From Anadara kagoshimensis (taxonomy: Eukaryota; Mollusca; Bivalvia; Arcoida; Arcidae), in NCBI GenBank assembly GCA_021292105.1, contig CM037871.1, forward strand, positions 58,426,866 through 58,490,865: 64,000 nt of DNA. The letters run 5' to 3'. Position 1 is the first letter of the stretch, and each line of letters opens with the position of its first letter. A program made the translations under genes and the position numbers. Below, piece by piece: positions 23,263-34,924 of this stretch. Below the pieces are notes generated by a model that did not search any database, was not told the origin of the DNA, and was given only the letters and a program-made list of their open reading frames with translations.

Positions 23263-23467
23263 AGTGTTATATTCCACGTAGAAAGACACCCTCAATATAC
23301 CTGGTATACGCAGTGTGTGACTTTCAACTTTTTTCCCACGCCTCAACACGAACTTGCCTACAATTTATTTAACATTATTACGCTATACGGACTTCCATTG
23401 ATCATCATTACTGCCTCATACTCACTTATATTGTTTCAAATATCAAAGAAGACAAGACAAAGTAAAG
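23263..23467 (+). CDS. Internal exon of a GnRH/AKH/corazonin-type receptor (class A GPCR)
   Basis: Sixty-eight codons plus one base, bounded by TTTTTCAG before it and GTAAGT after it (phase 0 start, phase 1 end). The peptide opens SVIFHVERHPQYTWYTQCVT, covering extracellular loop 2 with the conserved cysteine that pairs with the top of TM3. It then has FNFFPTPQHELAYNLF and YGLPLIIITASYSLIL, which is TM5 with its proline, and ends in the basic start of intracellular loop 3 (KKTRQSK). The block CVTF.FF...HELAYN is typical of the GnRH/AKH/corazonin receptor superfamily (established knowledge). These receptors sit in the plasma membrane and couple peptide binding to G proteins. Only this exon was found; TM1-4 and TM6-7 exons are outside the window or unrecognised. 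It could be a lone pseudo-exon, but intact splice sites and frame argue for a live gene with large introns. Which subfamily member it is cannot be settled from one exon. Confidence 0.85.
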
Positions 23468-23630
23468 GTAAGTACAAAATTTTAATTATTTATTTATTTA
23501 TTTATTTATATATTTATCGTACTATTGGCACAGAAGAAGGAAACAATGTCACCACATAAACGATTGATGCATACTACTTTTAAAAACACACATGCATGTG
23601 AATAAGATAAAGATATACAATATGGTGATT

Positions 23631-23631
<1 letters not shown>

Positions 23632-23670
<39 letters not shown>
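23632..23670. repeat. (GT)n microsatellite
   Basis: About 19 GT units in the intron just after the GPCR exon. Confidence 0.95.
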
Positions 23671-23671
<1 letters not shown>

Positions 23672-24309
23672 CCGCACGGTTATTATATATTGATTTCAAG
23701 AACGTTAGAAAATATTTGTTTAAAGTTTTTCTTATTTTTTTAACAGTAGAAAATATGCATGACTTGCATACAAAATTCACCATACAATTTTAAACATATT
23801 TTTCATTTCATCTAATCATTTTTGAACTTGTATTGCAGTTTTATAATGTTCTGTATGAGACATTTGAATCAATTATTTGCGTGAATTATTACAATTTATA
23901 GTAATTTTTCTAATTACCTCATCAGAATGGATGTGTTGTTTAAAATGCAAACGGAAATCAATTGGATTGAATGTCCTGACTCGAATCTTTTATCAATTAT
24001 AAGTCAATAAATTTCTAATATTCAAGCAAAAACACGGGTATATTACCTGGATAAAATGTCACGTTTTCACGATTACAATTGAAGAAACATTTATGGATGC
24101 CATGCAGTGATATTGGATGACTAGATTACTGGATATTGAAGACGATCTAACATACAATTATGTTCATGGATGTTGATTTGAATTAGTGAGATATTTTCAA
24201 AATTGCTAACCGTAATAAATTTTTCAATACATGTAAAAACTCATTAGTCCATTCCTCTAGAACAACTAATTTTTGTGCGACATTTTCTAAAGACCTAATG
24301 TAAAATGTG
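23671..24309. other. Probable intron sequence
   Basis: No further exon seen. Nothing recognised. Confidence 0.4.
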
Positions 24310-24682
24310 ATCAAATCAAAAACAAATATACTTATCCATGTCCGATCACAATCCAGAAGCAAAGTAAAAACTTTGGAACTGGCAAGATTAAACACATGAA
24401 CTTCCATCAAACAAGTGAGGAAACAAATATACTCTAAGCAGGAGAATCAAGTATTTTGCTGCATGAAAAAGGAAAGTTGACATTAAAAAAAACTCATCCC
24501 CTTTGTAATAAAGTTTCAAATGTAGCCTTTCACGGACGTCATAATTGAGGTATAAGTCTAAATATAAAGCAGAACTTTGGGAATAAGTCCTTATTTTATT
24601 TCAAACCCGCTAAAATAGATGGCATTTACATAGTTTCCAAATTTAGGATTAGTAAGAGAAAAAACGTCATCTATATATATAC

Positions 24683-25310
24683 ATGTCCATCCAGAAAGTT
24701 TGGACATCACCTTCTATAACCTTTGTAAAAGAGCAATTTTGATGGTCTTAGTACTTGGTGTTTTGTTAACTTATATTTCTTGAAAGACTATTGTTATATA
24801 CTACCTAGAATGTAATTTAAATGGCATAATTGATAAAGTTTTCAATTTTAGTTTTTAGTGAACAGTGGGTGATAAAAAATGAAAATATCTGGGAAAAATC
24901 CTATTTCTTTAAATATGAACTTAATAAATAGAAAATACTGGAAACGATTTTAAACAATTAGTTCCAAGTTATTATTAAGCACTTTCTAAGTAAAATATGT
25001 CATTTTATCTGATAAAATTCCTTCTGTATTAAAAATACTAAAAAAATTTAGAAATACGGTAAAATTGGATTTTTGGTTAGTGTATTTAACGATTATTTAT
25101 TTTTCGTATAACGTCCATTTCCTACTGCAACAAATTGTTTTATAGTATTATTTGACTTAGAAAAAACATTTTACTTATGTTGTGGAACAAATGATTTGTT
25201 CTCATTGTTTAAAATCATTTTGCCAACGGACACCCGTTTTTGTGTCTGGAATATATAAAGGAAGATAAAAGTGTCTTTTGCAATTTTATTGTGTCCAAGT
25301 TACATCGATT
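24683..25310. mobile_element. Unidentified insert of about 630 bp in the PLE copy
   Basis: Separates two PLE segments that are nearly continuous in other copies. The left edge reads CATGTCCATCCAGAAAGTTT, then GGACATCACC; the right edge has TTGTGTCCAAGTTAC. TTGGACA-like bases at both edges hint at degenerate terminal inverted repeats of a Tc1/mariner-like non-autonomous element, but this is weak. No coding potential. Confidence 0.4.
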
Positions 25311-25675
25311 AGATTCAGATTTAACAAGGTTATGTATAAATTCTGCTTCATAAAATAAAGAAACAAATCAGAAACCAATGGTGCATGATTTGTACCATTC
25401 ATTGGTAGACTTATTGTTTGCTGAAGAATTATATTATCAAATACAAGAAATATGTTAAATATGTTATCTATAAAAACGCCAACATTTTGTTAATGGTATT
25501 TCCAGTATATTGTTGTTTGGAATCCGTATGATGCTTGACAAAATAACCAGTTCACCACTAGATATTTGTATCTTAGATGTGAATAATTTTTTTCAGACGC
25601 CCTTTCAATTTCTAATGAGGAATAGTAGTATATAGTGTAGACAAATCAATAAAGTATGTTACTAATAATGATTTA

Positions 25676-25804
25676 TCCTTTCGGAGCACCCGGCCTCACT
25701 TCCCTGGTGGAAGTTCACGTGTCTAACCTAACGTGTCAGTACCAAAGTTTTTACTTTGCTTCTGGATTGTGATTCGGACATGGATTAGTATGTTTGTTGT
25801 TTTT
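25676..25804 (+). mobile_element. 5'-truncated PLE insertion (last about 129 bp) inside another PLE
   Basis: CCTTTCGGAGCACCCGGCCT through to GGATTAGTATGTTTGTTG is the very end of the family, in plus orientation. The minus-strand RT sequence is continuous on both sides: GATAATGATTTA before the insert in other copies, then GTAGTACATTTAG. A 3-4 base TTA/TTTA duplication may flank it. Confidence 0.8.
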
Positions 25805-25940
25805 ATTAGAAGTACATTTAGATGAACCTGCTTTATATCTTTTCTTGTATGAATTGTTATGGAGTTTAGGAATCAAATACAAGTAAGAAAGGTCAAGTTC
25901 TTGCTCTTTAAGATTGATACCGAAAGACTCGAGAATGACA

Positions 25941-26311
25941 ATAACAAGGCTGTGGTGTTAAAGGGTTTTGGATCATTATGTCTTGCGTTAGATTCCAATT
26001 TGGGTAGTTACTAGTTTGACACATTTTTTTAGTAGGAAAAGACAGGTAGTTTTTCCCGCCTCCTGGATAAAGACAGTGGATAGTTAAAAATTAAAGAATA
26101 CCTCACAGTCCGAAGAGTTATGTTAAAGTTAAGTGTAGGTCGCATCGAATAGCAGTTTGATGTACAAAACCCTGGCCGGTACATGTACCGAACACTTAAT
26201 AACAGTTAACATTAAAATATCACAGAATCAAAGAACAAGGTCAACATTTGATAAATATGTAACAACAAATTGTACTACAAACAAGTCTAGACCTCTAATG
26301 ACTAAAACTAA
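25941..26311. other. Non-coding stretch
   Basis: Nothing recognised. Confidence 0.4.
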
Positions 26312-26724
26312 TTTATAACAAACATACTAATCGATCAAAAACAAACATACTAATCCATCAAAAACAAACATACTAATCCATCAAAAACAAACATACTAAT
26401 TCATGTTTGAATCACAATCCAGAAGCAAAGTAAAAACTTTGAAATTGACAAGTCAGGTTAGACACGTTAACTTCCACCAGGGAAGTGAGACCTGGTTCTT
26501 CGGAACGCTAATCGCCTCCTGTTAATTTAGCAACACCCGCAACATGTGTAATCAAAACATGGAACTATAAGACGTCAATATATCCAGGGCAATCCTGGAA
26601 ACAAAGACACCAAACTTATTAACAATACGGTCATAAAAGATTTTCAGGGCCTTAATAGGCCTATGCTTGCAATATCCCTGGGTCAACAATTTATTTGCAA
26701 GCAGCCTTCTTCGTTGTACTTAAT
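26312..26724 (-). mobile_element. Penelope-like element 3' end with repeated terminus
   Basis: The terminal about 23 bp (AAACAAACATACTAATCC core) is repeated four times at 26312-26400. Then follow AATCACAATCCAGAAGCAAA, AACTTCCACCAGGGAAGTGA, CATGGAACTATAAGACGTCA, ATATCCAGGGCAATCCTGG and GCAATATCCCTGGGTCAACA. Stops in the C-terminal coding part at about 26724. Lies in inverted orientation to the copy at 27018-27972. Confidence 0.85.
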
Positions 26725-27017
26725 CGTGTCCAATACTTTCTCTTTGCTTGATCATTTAAAGTACGGGTTTCAAATTATTGATATATTCATTATTATTCAA
26801 ATGCATACATATATATAGTCAGTTGTGTATTTACTACATGACATTACGTAATGCAAAGACATGGTCATGATTAATTAGTGTTGTTCAAAATCTCTTTCAT
26901 TTAAGATATGAATATCAATTATGATAACATTTCTATGTGTATATTCAATTCTTTAAAAAAAATCTCATCAAACAATACATAACAACTATTATACGTTAAC
27001 TAATTTCTAATAACTAA
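26725..27017. other. Spacer between two opposed PLE pieces
   Basis: AT-rich sequence without similarity to the PLE noticed. Confidence 0.5.
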
Positions 27018-27972
27018 TATCTGGTGCTGAACAGGGATTCTGGTTATTTTGTCAAGCACCATACGGATTCCAAACAAAAATATACTGAAGATACCATCAA
27101 CAAAAAATTGGAGTTTTTTATAGATAACATATTTGTTGTGTTTGGTAATATAGTTTTTCAGCAAACAATCGGTATACCAATGGGTACAAACTGTGCACCA
27201 TTGCTTGCTGATTTGTTTCTTTATTCTTATGAAGCAGAATTTATGCAGAACCTGTTAAATCTGGAGAGAAAACTGTCGCCAAATCATCAACTCAACATAC
27301 AGATATATAGATGACGTTCTGTCTCTTAACAATCCTAAATTTGGAGACTATGTAAATGTCATCTATCCTAGTGAGCTTGAAATAAAGACACGAGTGATTC
27401 ATCATGTTCTGCTTCATATTTAGACTTATACCTGAATTATGACGCACAGGAAAGGCTACATTTGAAACTTTATGACAAACGTGATGACTTCAATTTTTAT
27501 TGTCAACTTTCCTTTTTATGCAGCAATATACCTGCTTCTCCTGCTTATGGTGTATTTGTTTCCCAATTAATACGCTATGGTAGAGCTTGTTCCCACTACG
27601 GGGACTTTGTACAACGAAGTAGGCTGCTTGCAAATAAATTGTTGACTCAGGATATTGCAAGCCTACGCTTATCAAGGCCCTCAAAAAGTTTTATGGCCGT
27701 CATCACAGTATTGTTGATAAGTTTAATGTCTCTGTGTCCAGGATTGCCTTGGATATATTTGACGTCTCATAGTTCCATGTTCCTTTCACACAATTTTGAT
27801 TACACACGTGGCGGGTGTAGCTAGCTAAACAGGAGGTGCTTACCCTTCCGGAGCACCCGGCCTCACTTCCCTGGTGGAAGTTCACGTGTCTAACCTAACT
27901 TGTCGGTTCCAAAGTTTTTACTTTGCTTCTGGATTGTGATTCGGAAATGGATTAGTATGTTTGTTTTTGATT
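27018..27972 (+). mobile_element. Penelope-like element, 3' half (RT palm to terminus)
   Basis: Best-preserved plus-strand copy. The RT begins mid-domain at LNRDSGYFVKHHTDS and continues through IDNIFVVFGNIVFQQTIG and GIPMGTNCAPLLADLFLYSY, the palm motif. The frame is then lost just before the DDVLSLNNPKFGDYV block (27309-27360). C-terminal coding resumes in pieces: KLYDKRDDFNF near 27465 and ICSNIPASPAYGVFVSQLIR near 27530 (here LCSNIP). The 3' UTR (27766-27900) and full terminus (GGATTAGTATGTTTGTTTTT) follow. No endonuclease domain between the RT thumb and the stop. 5'-truncated and interrupted, so not functional. Confidence 0.88.
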
Positions 27973-29265
27973 AGAACATATGCTTATATATAATTAAATG
28001 TAAACAATTCCACAGAGGTTGCTTTCTTTACCAGTTTACTTTTGAACAATGAAGAAAGTTGCTGGAAAACTAACTATTTTTGGCACAAATGAGATTCAGA
28101 AGGATTTCGTTATATTGCTCAAATTGTATAAGTTTCAACCCACGCAGCCAGACACATGATTGGAATGAGAAATCCAATGCACATAGTCATTTTATAGACA
28201 CATCAAACGAACGAAAATGTATGTGAAGGACCTGATTTGATTTCATATTTTACGTTTACATTAGAAATATAAATCGATTTGGAATGATAGAGTGGGGTTA
28301 AGTAAAGGCGCTTACGTTAGTCAAGATTCTTTCAGATAGAAGCATTCAATTCTTGTGGGATTGCAAATGGAGGTAACAATAGTTTCAAGAGAAATCCAAA
28401 AACAAACTGGCAAACTTATTAACAGTAAAATCAAGTAAATTTCATTCTACCACATGAAAGGCACTACTATCCGTAAGTCAGTGTTTTAGATCATATGTCG
28501 ACCTATGCCTCTTTAATTTCGTAAGCAGGAAACAGAATCAGTGTTTGAATATCCGAATGACAGATTATTTTATGGTATTTGCATACAATCTCTTAATACG
28601 ATTTAATCTACTCTCTTTTTTGAAGGAATTGGTTTAACCTTCGAGTGTAATAGCTCGGAAAATGATAAGGCAATAACAATGAACATAAAAAGCCCCATTC
28701 AGCTATGTACAAACTGTATAAAACTCATTTTCTATTTTGGTGGTGGTATTGCAATTGGCACGGAACACCATTAAACTAGATATAAAACTTCCTCAGTAAG
28801 TAGGTTTACTTGAATAATGATTTTGGTTCATAAAAAGGCTAGGCAACTCTACATTAGATTTAAGTTTTAGATTAAATCATATCAATGTTGCAGCCTAGAG
28901 TTAGACGTACATCAATGCTTCATATCAAATCTAATTATTTGATGGCAGCAATATTACTTCATCGACTAACTCATGTGGATAATAAAGTCCGTGACCTAAT
29001 CAATATTAGAATCTGATCCTTGGAAATGTCGATATTTTGAAAATGAAAAATTATGTAATTATAGTTTATGATTGGTAGGACATGAATTGAAATGAATGCT
29101 ATATGCATGCAAGTGTTGCTTATTAATTGTTTGATAAAATGAGGTTCTTTTTAATTTGCGTATTTGGAGATTATTGTTTCTGTTTAAGCCCCCAATAGTA
29201 TTTCAACCACACCATTTCAGTGCCAATCCATAGTAGTTTATAATATAATCAGTGGTTTACGAAAT
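27973..29265. other. Non-coding stretch
   Basis: Nothing recognised on either strand. Confidence 0.4.
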
Positions 29266-29403
29266 GTCATTATTTTTCTCGTTATCGATGCAAGTATGAA
29301 TAACAATGGTCAGTCTAAATTGCATGACGGCGAAGCCGTTTATGTATAATTTGGACTGGTCATTGTTATTCATACTTGCATCGATAACGAAAAAAAGAAT
29401 GCC
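29266..29403. mobile_element. Foldback (palindromic) MITE, about 138 bp
   Basis: Arms of about 58 bp (TCGTTATCGATGCAAGTATG, then AATAACAAT) mirror each other around a GACGGCGAAGCCGTT centre, itself a small hairpin. Mirror identity is high with a few changes. The plus-strand frame 29306-29554 crosses it and is not a gene. Confidence 0.8.
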
Positions 29404-30654
29404 ATGTCATATATTTACAATCTTCAATTGCAAAACAAAATCTAAGTACTTAATACCTTGTACGTATTTTAAAACATTTAATTTTTATTCTGCCTTGACA
29501 CACACCAGTCGGAAAAATGGAAGCGCCCACAACAAGTTCTTCCTCTCGCCATAAGTTTTAATTTATACTACTTCAAAAAAATGAAAATTCTTGTTAAAAC
29601 CACAGGTACATTGATTAACTGTTGTACAAATGTTTGTACATATGTTGCACATGATAACATTCCTTATAGTATTTAACCGTAAAAAGTTAACGTCAGAAGG
29701 TATTTTGTGATTGTAATGTATTCAAACGCGGTGATTTGACGTAGCAAGTAAATGACGTATTTACATGATGACGTCAATTATTATCTATGGCTCTATGACA
29801 TACAATTGCTCAAATGTTTCATAATAGGAGAAACAATGAAAATTGTAAATATAAGCATATGTTTGTTTTTCCTTACCTTGTTATACTCCCCGCAGACAAG
29901 TTTTAGGGGGTATATTAGAATCACAATGTCTGTCTGTCTGTGTATAAAATTGTGGCTGGGCCATATCTCATAGGTGCTTTGCACGACTGTCATAACAACT
30001 ACAGAATTTGTCTGAAGTTTACTTTTTCCGAGTCAGTTTGAGACGCGTTGTGGAGAACTTTATGAATAATTATGACGCAATCAGATTATGCAACTACTTT
30101 TGTAGACGCGTGTGTTCTTGCGATTGGGTCTTATCAATTGAACACAGACATACCATTTCATGTTCAAATAACAATTCCAAAAGTAAATAATGTAAAAATA
30201 TACAATTGGTAAATGTAGTTTTACACGAGAACTTCAACACGAAAGTAAGGCCGCCGGTCATATTATAAAGCCTCATTAACAGTTTAACACGCGAATTTCA
30301 GCAGGAAAGTGAGGCCGCCGACTATATTATAAAGACTTGCTAACATTTAGATGCTTATGTTTTCCTCTTACCAATGGCTTTTTTTCAGTAAAAGGTTGAG
30401 TACATACAGTGTATAAGGACATCGTTAAAAGGATAAAAAAAATAATCGTTGTCTAGATAAACCAAAAATAACTTATTTTCTGTAGTGTTAGGTAATTGTA
30501 ACGATTCTGCAGAAATATTATTAAAACATTTATATACATGCAGATCTACGGTTTTTATATGCACTTTTAATACTGAGTGAATTGCCGTTATGTATATCTC
30601 GGAAAAAAATCATTGTCGGGTTTTTAATCAGTCTGGTACGGGGTAAGCAGCTTC
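29404..30654. other. Non-coding stretch with repeat scraps
   Basis: 29884-29945 (ACTCCCCGCAGACAAGTTTT, AGGGGGTATATTAGAATCAC, TGTCTGTCTG) resembles a repeat block I recall as common in bivalve genomes. At 30216-30344 two about 65-bp units (AACTTCAACACGAAAGTAAG / AATTTCAGCAGGAAAGTGAG, then GCCGCCG) echo the PLE terminus (AACTTCCACCAGGGAAGTGA), so they may be an old duplicated PLE scrap. Confidence 0.4.
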
Positions 30655-30785
30655 TGATACGCATCCATGTTCAAATCACAATCGAAAGTGCAAATTTAAA
30701 TCTTTTCAAGCTAACGAATATAGTTGAATATGAATATGAGACAGGGTGTTCCAAACGGGGGAGCACCTTCTGTTAAGCTAGCTTC
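30655..30785 (-). mobile_element. Penelope-like element 3' end, old
   Basis: ACGCATCCATGTTCAAATCA, CAATCGAAAGTGCAAA, then GGGTGTTCCAAACGGGGGAG, CACCTTCTGTTAAGCTAGCT. Diverged terminal fragment. Confidence 0.6.
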
Positions 30786-31813
30786 AAGAATGTTTACCAA
30801 ACTGCCTATTACGTCAAAGTCTGGTTTTTTGTGCGATTAATGTTTTTGTGAAACAGAACGACGTATTTAACTTTAACTTCGATTCATATAAGGCTCAAGG
30901 GTGTTGTTTCAACAAATTCAACCAAATTGACAAGTCAGAGCGATTGTTCATGAGTCTTTTTGATTTCAATATAAATATCAATACTAAGAGTGTCTATTAA
31001 CAATAAGGTGTACCTACGTGCATCGAAATTTCCATAGTTACCGACAAGGGAAATTAGAGACGGTGATACTATTAATTGTTTACAGGAATATAAGGATTAC
31101 ATTATCTATTCACAAATCTTACAGAATTTGTTTCTCGAGATTGTATTTTATGTTCACAAGGATTATATTTTTGTTACGATATTATGTTAGATCTATTTGA
31201 TTACAGTCATGACATTGTTTTTATAGATCACATTGTTTGTTCGAATGAGTTACATTATTTATTGCAAGGTTCTCACTTGCAATGGATGATATTTTTTTAA
31301 AAATTACTTCATATAAATTGAAAAAAATATGATGTAATGGAATTCGAAAACGATTGACATGAATGACATTTTAAAAAATATTATTTTATATAATTGAAAG
31401 AAATGTGATGTAATGGAATCCCAAAGAGATTATGCGATGCTTCCGAACAAAATCAATCGAAAACATACCACCGGTAATAAAACATGTATATAAATTAATC
31501 TATTGTCTAGATCTTTGAGTATTACTTGCCATTACACGGGAAAGTCCAAGATTCATAAAACAGTAGGTTGAACCCAACAAAAAGCAAAATATATAAAGAT
31601 ACAGTTACTACTTTTAACACATGAAGTTTACTTGAGACACTAATTTATTGTGTGTTTTACGAATAATTCGAAGTTGCAAAAAACAATGATGGAAATTCAA
31701 AATTCAAAATGCTATCATAATGTTCCTCCTTAAACTAAAAGAAGAATCGAAATTTATTCGAATGGCGGAATTATACGGGTAGTAGATAGTAGTAAAATGG
31801 ATAGATTAATTTA
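30786..31813. other. Non-coding stretch with a two-unit repeat
   Basis: 31285-31425 holds two about 82-bp units (TTTATATAATTGAAA.AAAT, GTGATGTAATGGAAT). Otherwise nothing recognised. Confidence 0.45.
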
Positions 31814-31968
31814 AATCAAAAGCAGACATACCAGTCCATATGCAAAACAAACATTCTAAAAGCTAAAACCAAAATCTTTGAAAAGTGACAAGTTACGTTA
31901 AACACGTTAACTTCCGGTATAGATATGAGACCGAGGGCTCCGGAAGAGTTAGCACCTCCTTGCCACTA
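31814..31968 (-). mobile_element. Penelope-like element 3' end
   Basis: ATCAAAAGCAGACATACCAG, TCCATATGC, GTTACGTTAAACACGTTAAC, TTCCGG, GAGGGCTCCGGAAGAGTTAG and CACCTCCTTG follow the family order. Confidence 0.7.
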
Positions 31969-33277
31969 GAATGGTAGGCACGCTTGATGACAGATCTCTG
32001 GAGGTTAACATGAATGTACTTCATTAGTGATAAAAAGCTGTCTGAAAAAAATTGATTGACAGAAACCAAAAAAAATCAAGGAACGCTTCCTAAGACTACA
32101 ATACAGTCAGGAAGGTTATGTGCCTTGGCAATGAAAACGATAATCCAAAGGTTTCATTGATGCCTGAAGATTGAATATCGATTCGTCATTGGAACAAAGC
32201 CCTAAAAAGAGTCATTGTAATGAAACCACTTTGACTCACATAAGCCAAGAAATCAAAACTAAGCAATCAGCTTGCAACTCAGGACCACTATGCTTTTGGA
32301 TTGTAAGGGTGTTTTGTTCAATTATAAGTATATTGGGGGCAGATATATTTATAATAATCAAAAAAGTATATGACCTTTTGCTGTATATTAATTCTTTACA
32401 TCCTCTGGTACATTTTGTTTAATATTCCCCTAAGGCACACGTTCCTAATAGTCTTCTATTTCGAAAAATGGCGTGAAAGCTGGGTGAATGCAAGGAACGT
32501 GAATGGGTGTGTTATTACTGCCTTTTTGGAAGTTTTAAAAGCACAAAGAGCTATAAATGAGCTATATATGGCACTTTCGGAACTAATGATGGTCCCTTTG
32601 GAATTGCTATGAAAAATATATTGATTTTGGGCATTTGGAACATTTGTTTGTTCTGGCTTTGTTACTATATTGTTGTTATTTAGTTATTTGTTATTCAAAA
32701 GACACTCGTAATGTCATGTCAGTTCTTATGTACTCATCAAATTATAAATAGCATTTCAATATTAATCTGTTATATGACCGGTTGCTAATAGTGTGGTTAT
32801 TTATTGAATAATTCCATCAGACTATATGTAAAGTTAGGAAATCCTACAATCAATAGAACCTCAAAAATAACGTCAAAATTTAATAAAAACATTTCCATTA
32901 ATAAAGTATTACGAATATTATTTCCAATAATCTATTTTAATATTATTAACTCATAACCGAGAGAGAATTGCTATTTGATCTAAGGGCAGGGGCATGAAGA
33001 AAATAATCCTGATGACATTCACATCACATTAAAATCTTAATGACTTATTTAAGAACATGTTCTAAAGTTGTTTGACGATAGCTAATATTGTATGACAACT
33101 TGTAGTTGTAGTAATTTTCTAGTTTTAATTGCGATGTTTATCTAGTAAGTCACTATGAAATGTAATATAAATATATTAAGTGACTACACCACCTAGTCTT
33201 GTAAGTTTCACAGTAAGCGTCTTTAAGCCTCTCTGAACACCTATGTAAAATGAACTATAGGCAAGACAGAATAGCTG
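31969..33277. other. Non-coding stretch
   Basis: Overlapping frames at 32171-32422 and 32370-32612 (+) have no recognisable domain and no splice context. Confidence 0.4.
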
Positions 33278-33399
33278 ATCAAAAACAAACTAATACTAAT
33301 CCATGCCCGAATCACAATCTAGAAGCAAAGTAAAATCTTTGAAACAAATAAATTCTGTTAAACACGTGAACTTTCACCAGGGAAGTGAGTCCGGGTATT
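33278..33399 (-). mobile_element. Penelope-like element 3' terminus
   Basis: ATCAAAAACAAACTAATACT, CATGCCCGAATCACAATCTA, GAAGCAAAGTAAAATCTTTG, AACACGTGAACTTTCACCAG and GGAAGTGAG. About 120 bp; well preserved. Confidence 0.85.
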
Positions 33400-34435
33400 T
33401 ACACTATCAATGGTTGTTATGTGGAATGTACATCCGACGATGTATAGAAGGTATGAACATTGGCCTTGCACAACACAATACATATTTTCTGGAAAGGCTT
33501 TATTGCTTATTAAGCTTGACAACTGAACAGTTTAGGACAAGAAAAAAGTTTTACCTGGTCCGAATTTAACACAGAAATAAAGATGGAATATAAGTAATAC
33601 TTGGTTTGGTAAAACCATAAGCATAAGCTTACAAAATGTTAGTCATCCCCGATTTTATTGTATGTGTTAATTTATTAATTTAATATTTAATTTTCAAAAC
33701 ACGTTAGTTCTCAATAAGGAAACTGCATATGAACAACTCCATTTATATAAGATCCTTGTTTGTATTTCTAGTGAAATTGTTACGTCATTTGAGTATTTAC
33801 GTTGCAACCCGGATAGCAGGCATGGTAACGTTATATAAGTCAACTTTTGCTATCAAAACAAACTTTATTATAAAACAATCTACAATGTATTTTTATGCGA
33901 TAAAGGGTATTTCGCCAATTATAATTTTAACATTGGTATCTATCTAAACCAATTCTAAAGTATACAGTTCTTCCAAATATGCTTATGTTTTATAAATTTT
34001 AAAAGCAATCACTATTTAGTAGAATAATTCATTTGTGGTACTAATTGTAATTATAAAAAAAACCAATTCAAATCACAATCCAAAAGCAAAATAAAACTAT
34101 GAAATTGTCAAATAAAATTAAACGTGTTTTATTTATATATTCAGAGCTCCATTATTTTCTAATTCCGATAAATATTGTATGAGTCGTATTAATTTACCAG
34201 TGGTGACAATAATATGAGACAAATACTTGAAGACGTTCGTTGTACTAAATAACACATAATTTATCAAATATAACATTATTTATTTAAATACATTGATCTT
34301 TTGGTAATCTTCAACCAGGTTCATTGACATTTTCGGTATACACGATGTAGGAATAAAAACCAGATTAAGCATTAATGCTTTAATACGATTAAATTTTCTA
34401 ATATGATTAAATAAAGATCGATGTGATCGATGAAT
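33400..34435. other. Non-coding stretch with a PLE scrap
   Basis: 34057-34130 (AAATCACAATCCAAAAGCAA, AATAAAACTATGAAATTGTC) is a short minus-orientation PLE terminus scrap. Otherwise blank. Confidence 0.5.
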
Positions 34436-34872
34436 CAAAATTAAACACATCAACCAATGACTAAACCACAACACTAAAGCAAAGTAAAAGCTGACAAATT
34501 AAGATAAACACGTTTACTTTACCTTGGAAATGAGACCGGATGCTACAGGAGGATGACCATCTTCTTTTTAGGCAGCTAGGCAGCCACACTTGCTACTTCC
34601 GAAATCAAAATTGAGAATGAAAGGAATATGGAATATCAAATATATTGAGATATTTTTTGAAAGAGGGACATCATACTTATCAACAATTTTGTGATCAGGT
34701 TTTGAGGGCCTTCATAAGCATGGGCTTAAAATATCTCTGGGTCAACAAGTTATTTGTAAGGAGTTTGCATTGTTGTCTAAAGTTTCCCTAGAGGGAACAA
34801 TCTCCAAGCGTATTGTAAAGCAAATACAATATAAGCAGGAGACGCAGGTATATTGTTGCATAAAAAAAACTT
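34436..34872 (-). mobile_element. Penelope-like element 3' end plus C-terminal coding, old
   Basis: AAGCAAAGTAAAAGCTGACA, GAGACCGGATGCTACAGG, CATACTTATCAACAATTTTG, GAGGGCCTTCATAAGCATGG, CTCTGGGTCAACAAGTTATT, TAAGCAGGAGACGCAGGTAT and ATTGTTGCATAAAA run in family order. Diverged. Confidence 0.75.
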
Positions 34873-34924
34873 TAAATTCGCTTTCTGATTTTTGTCATTT
34901 ATTCATTTTTAACTTACTTTGATT

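Larger units (their letters stand above)
24310..25940 (-). mobile_element. Penelope-like element, long composite copy with two inserts
   Basis: Starts on the left with the 3' terminus (CAAAAACAAATATACTTATC, GATCACAATCCAGAAGCAAA), then C-terminal RT coding (24440-24680). An unrelated insert follows (24683-25310), then the RT palm region (25312-25675: matches the ADLFLYSY and FVVFGN segments at DNA level). A nested plus-strand PLE 3' end follows (25676-25804), then more RT (25805-25940, the LPFLYWIPKLHKN region). The 3' UTR is shortened: the usual CTAGCTACACCC part is missing. Broken, with both inserts younger than the copy itself. Confidence 0.8.
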
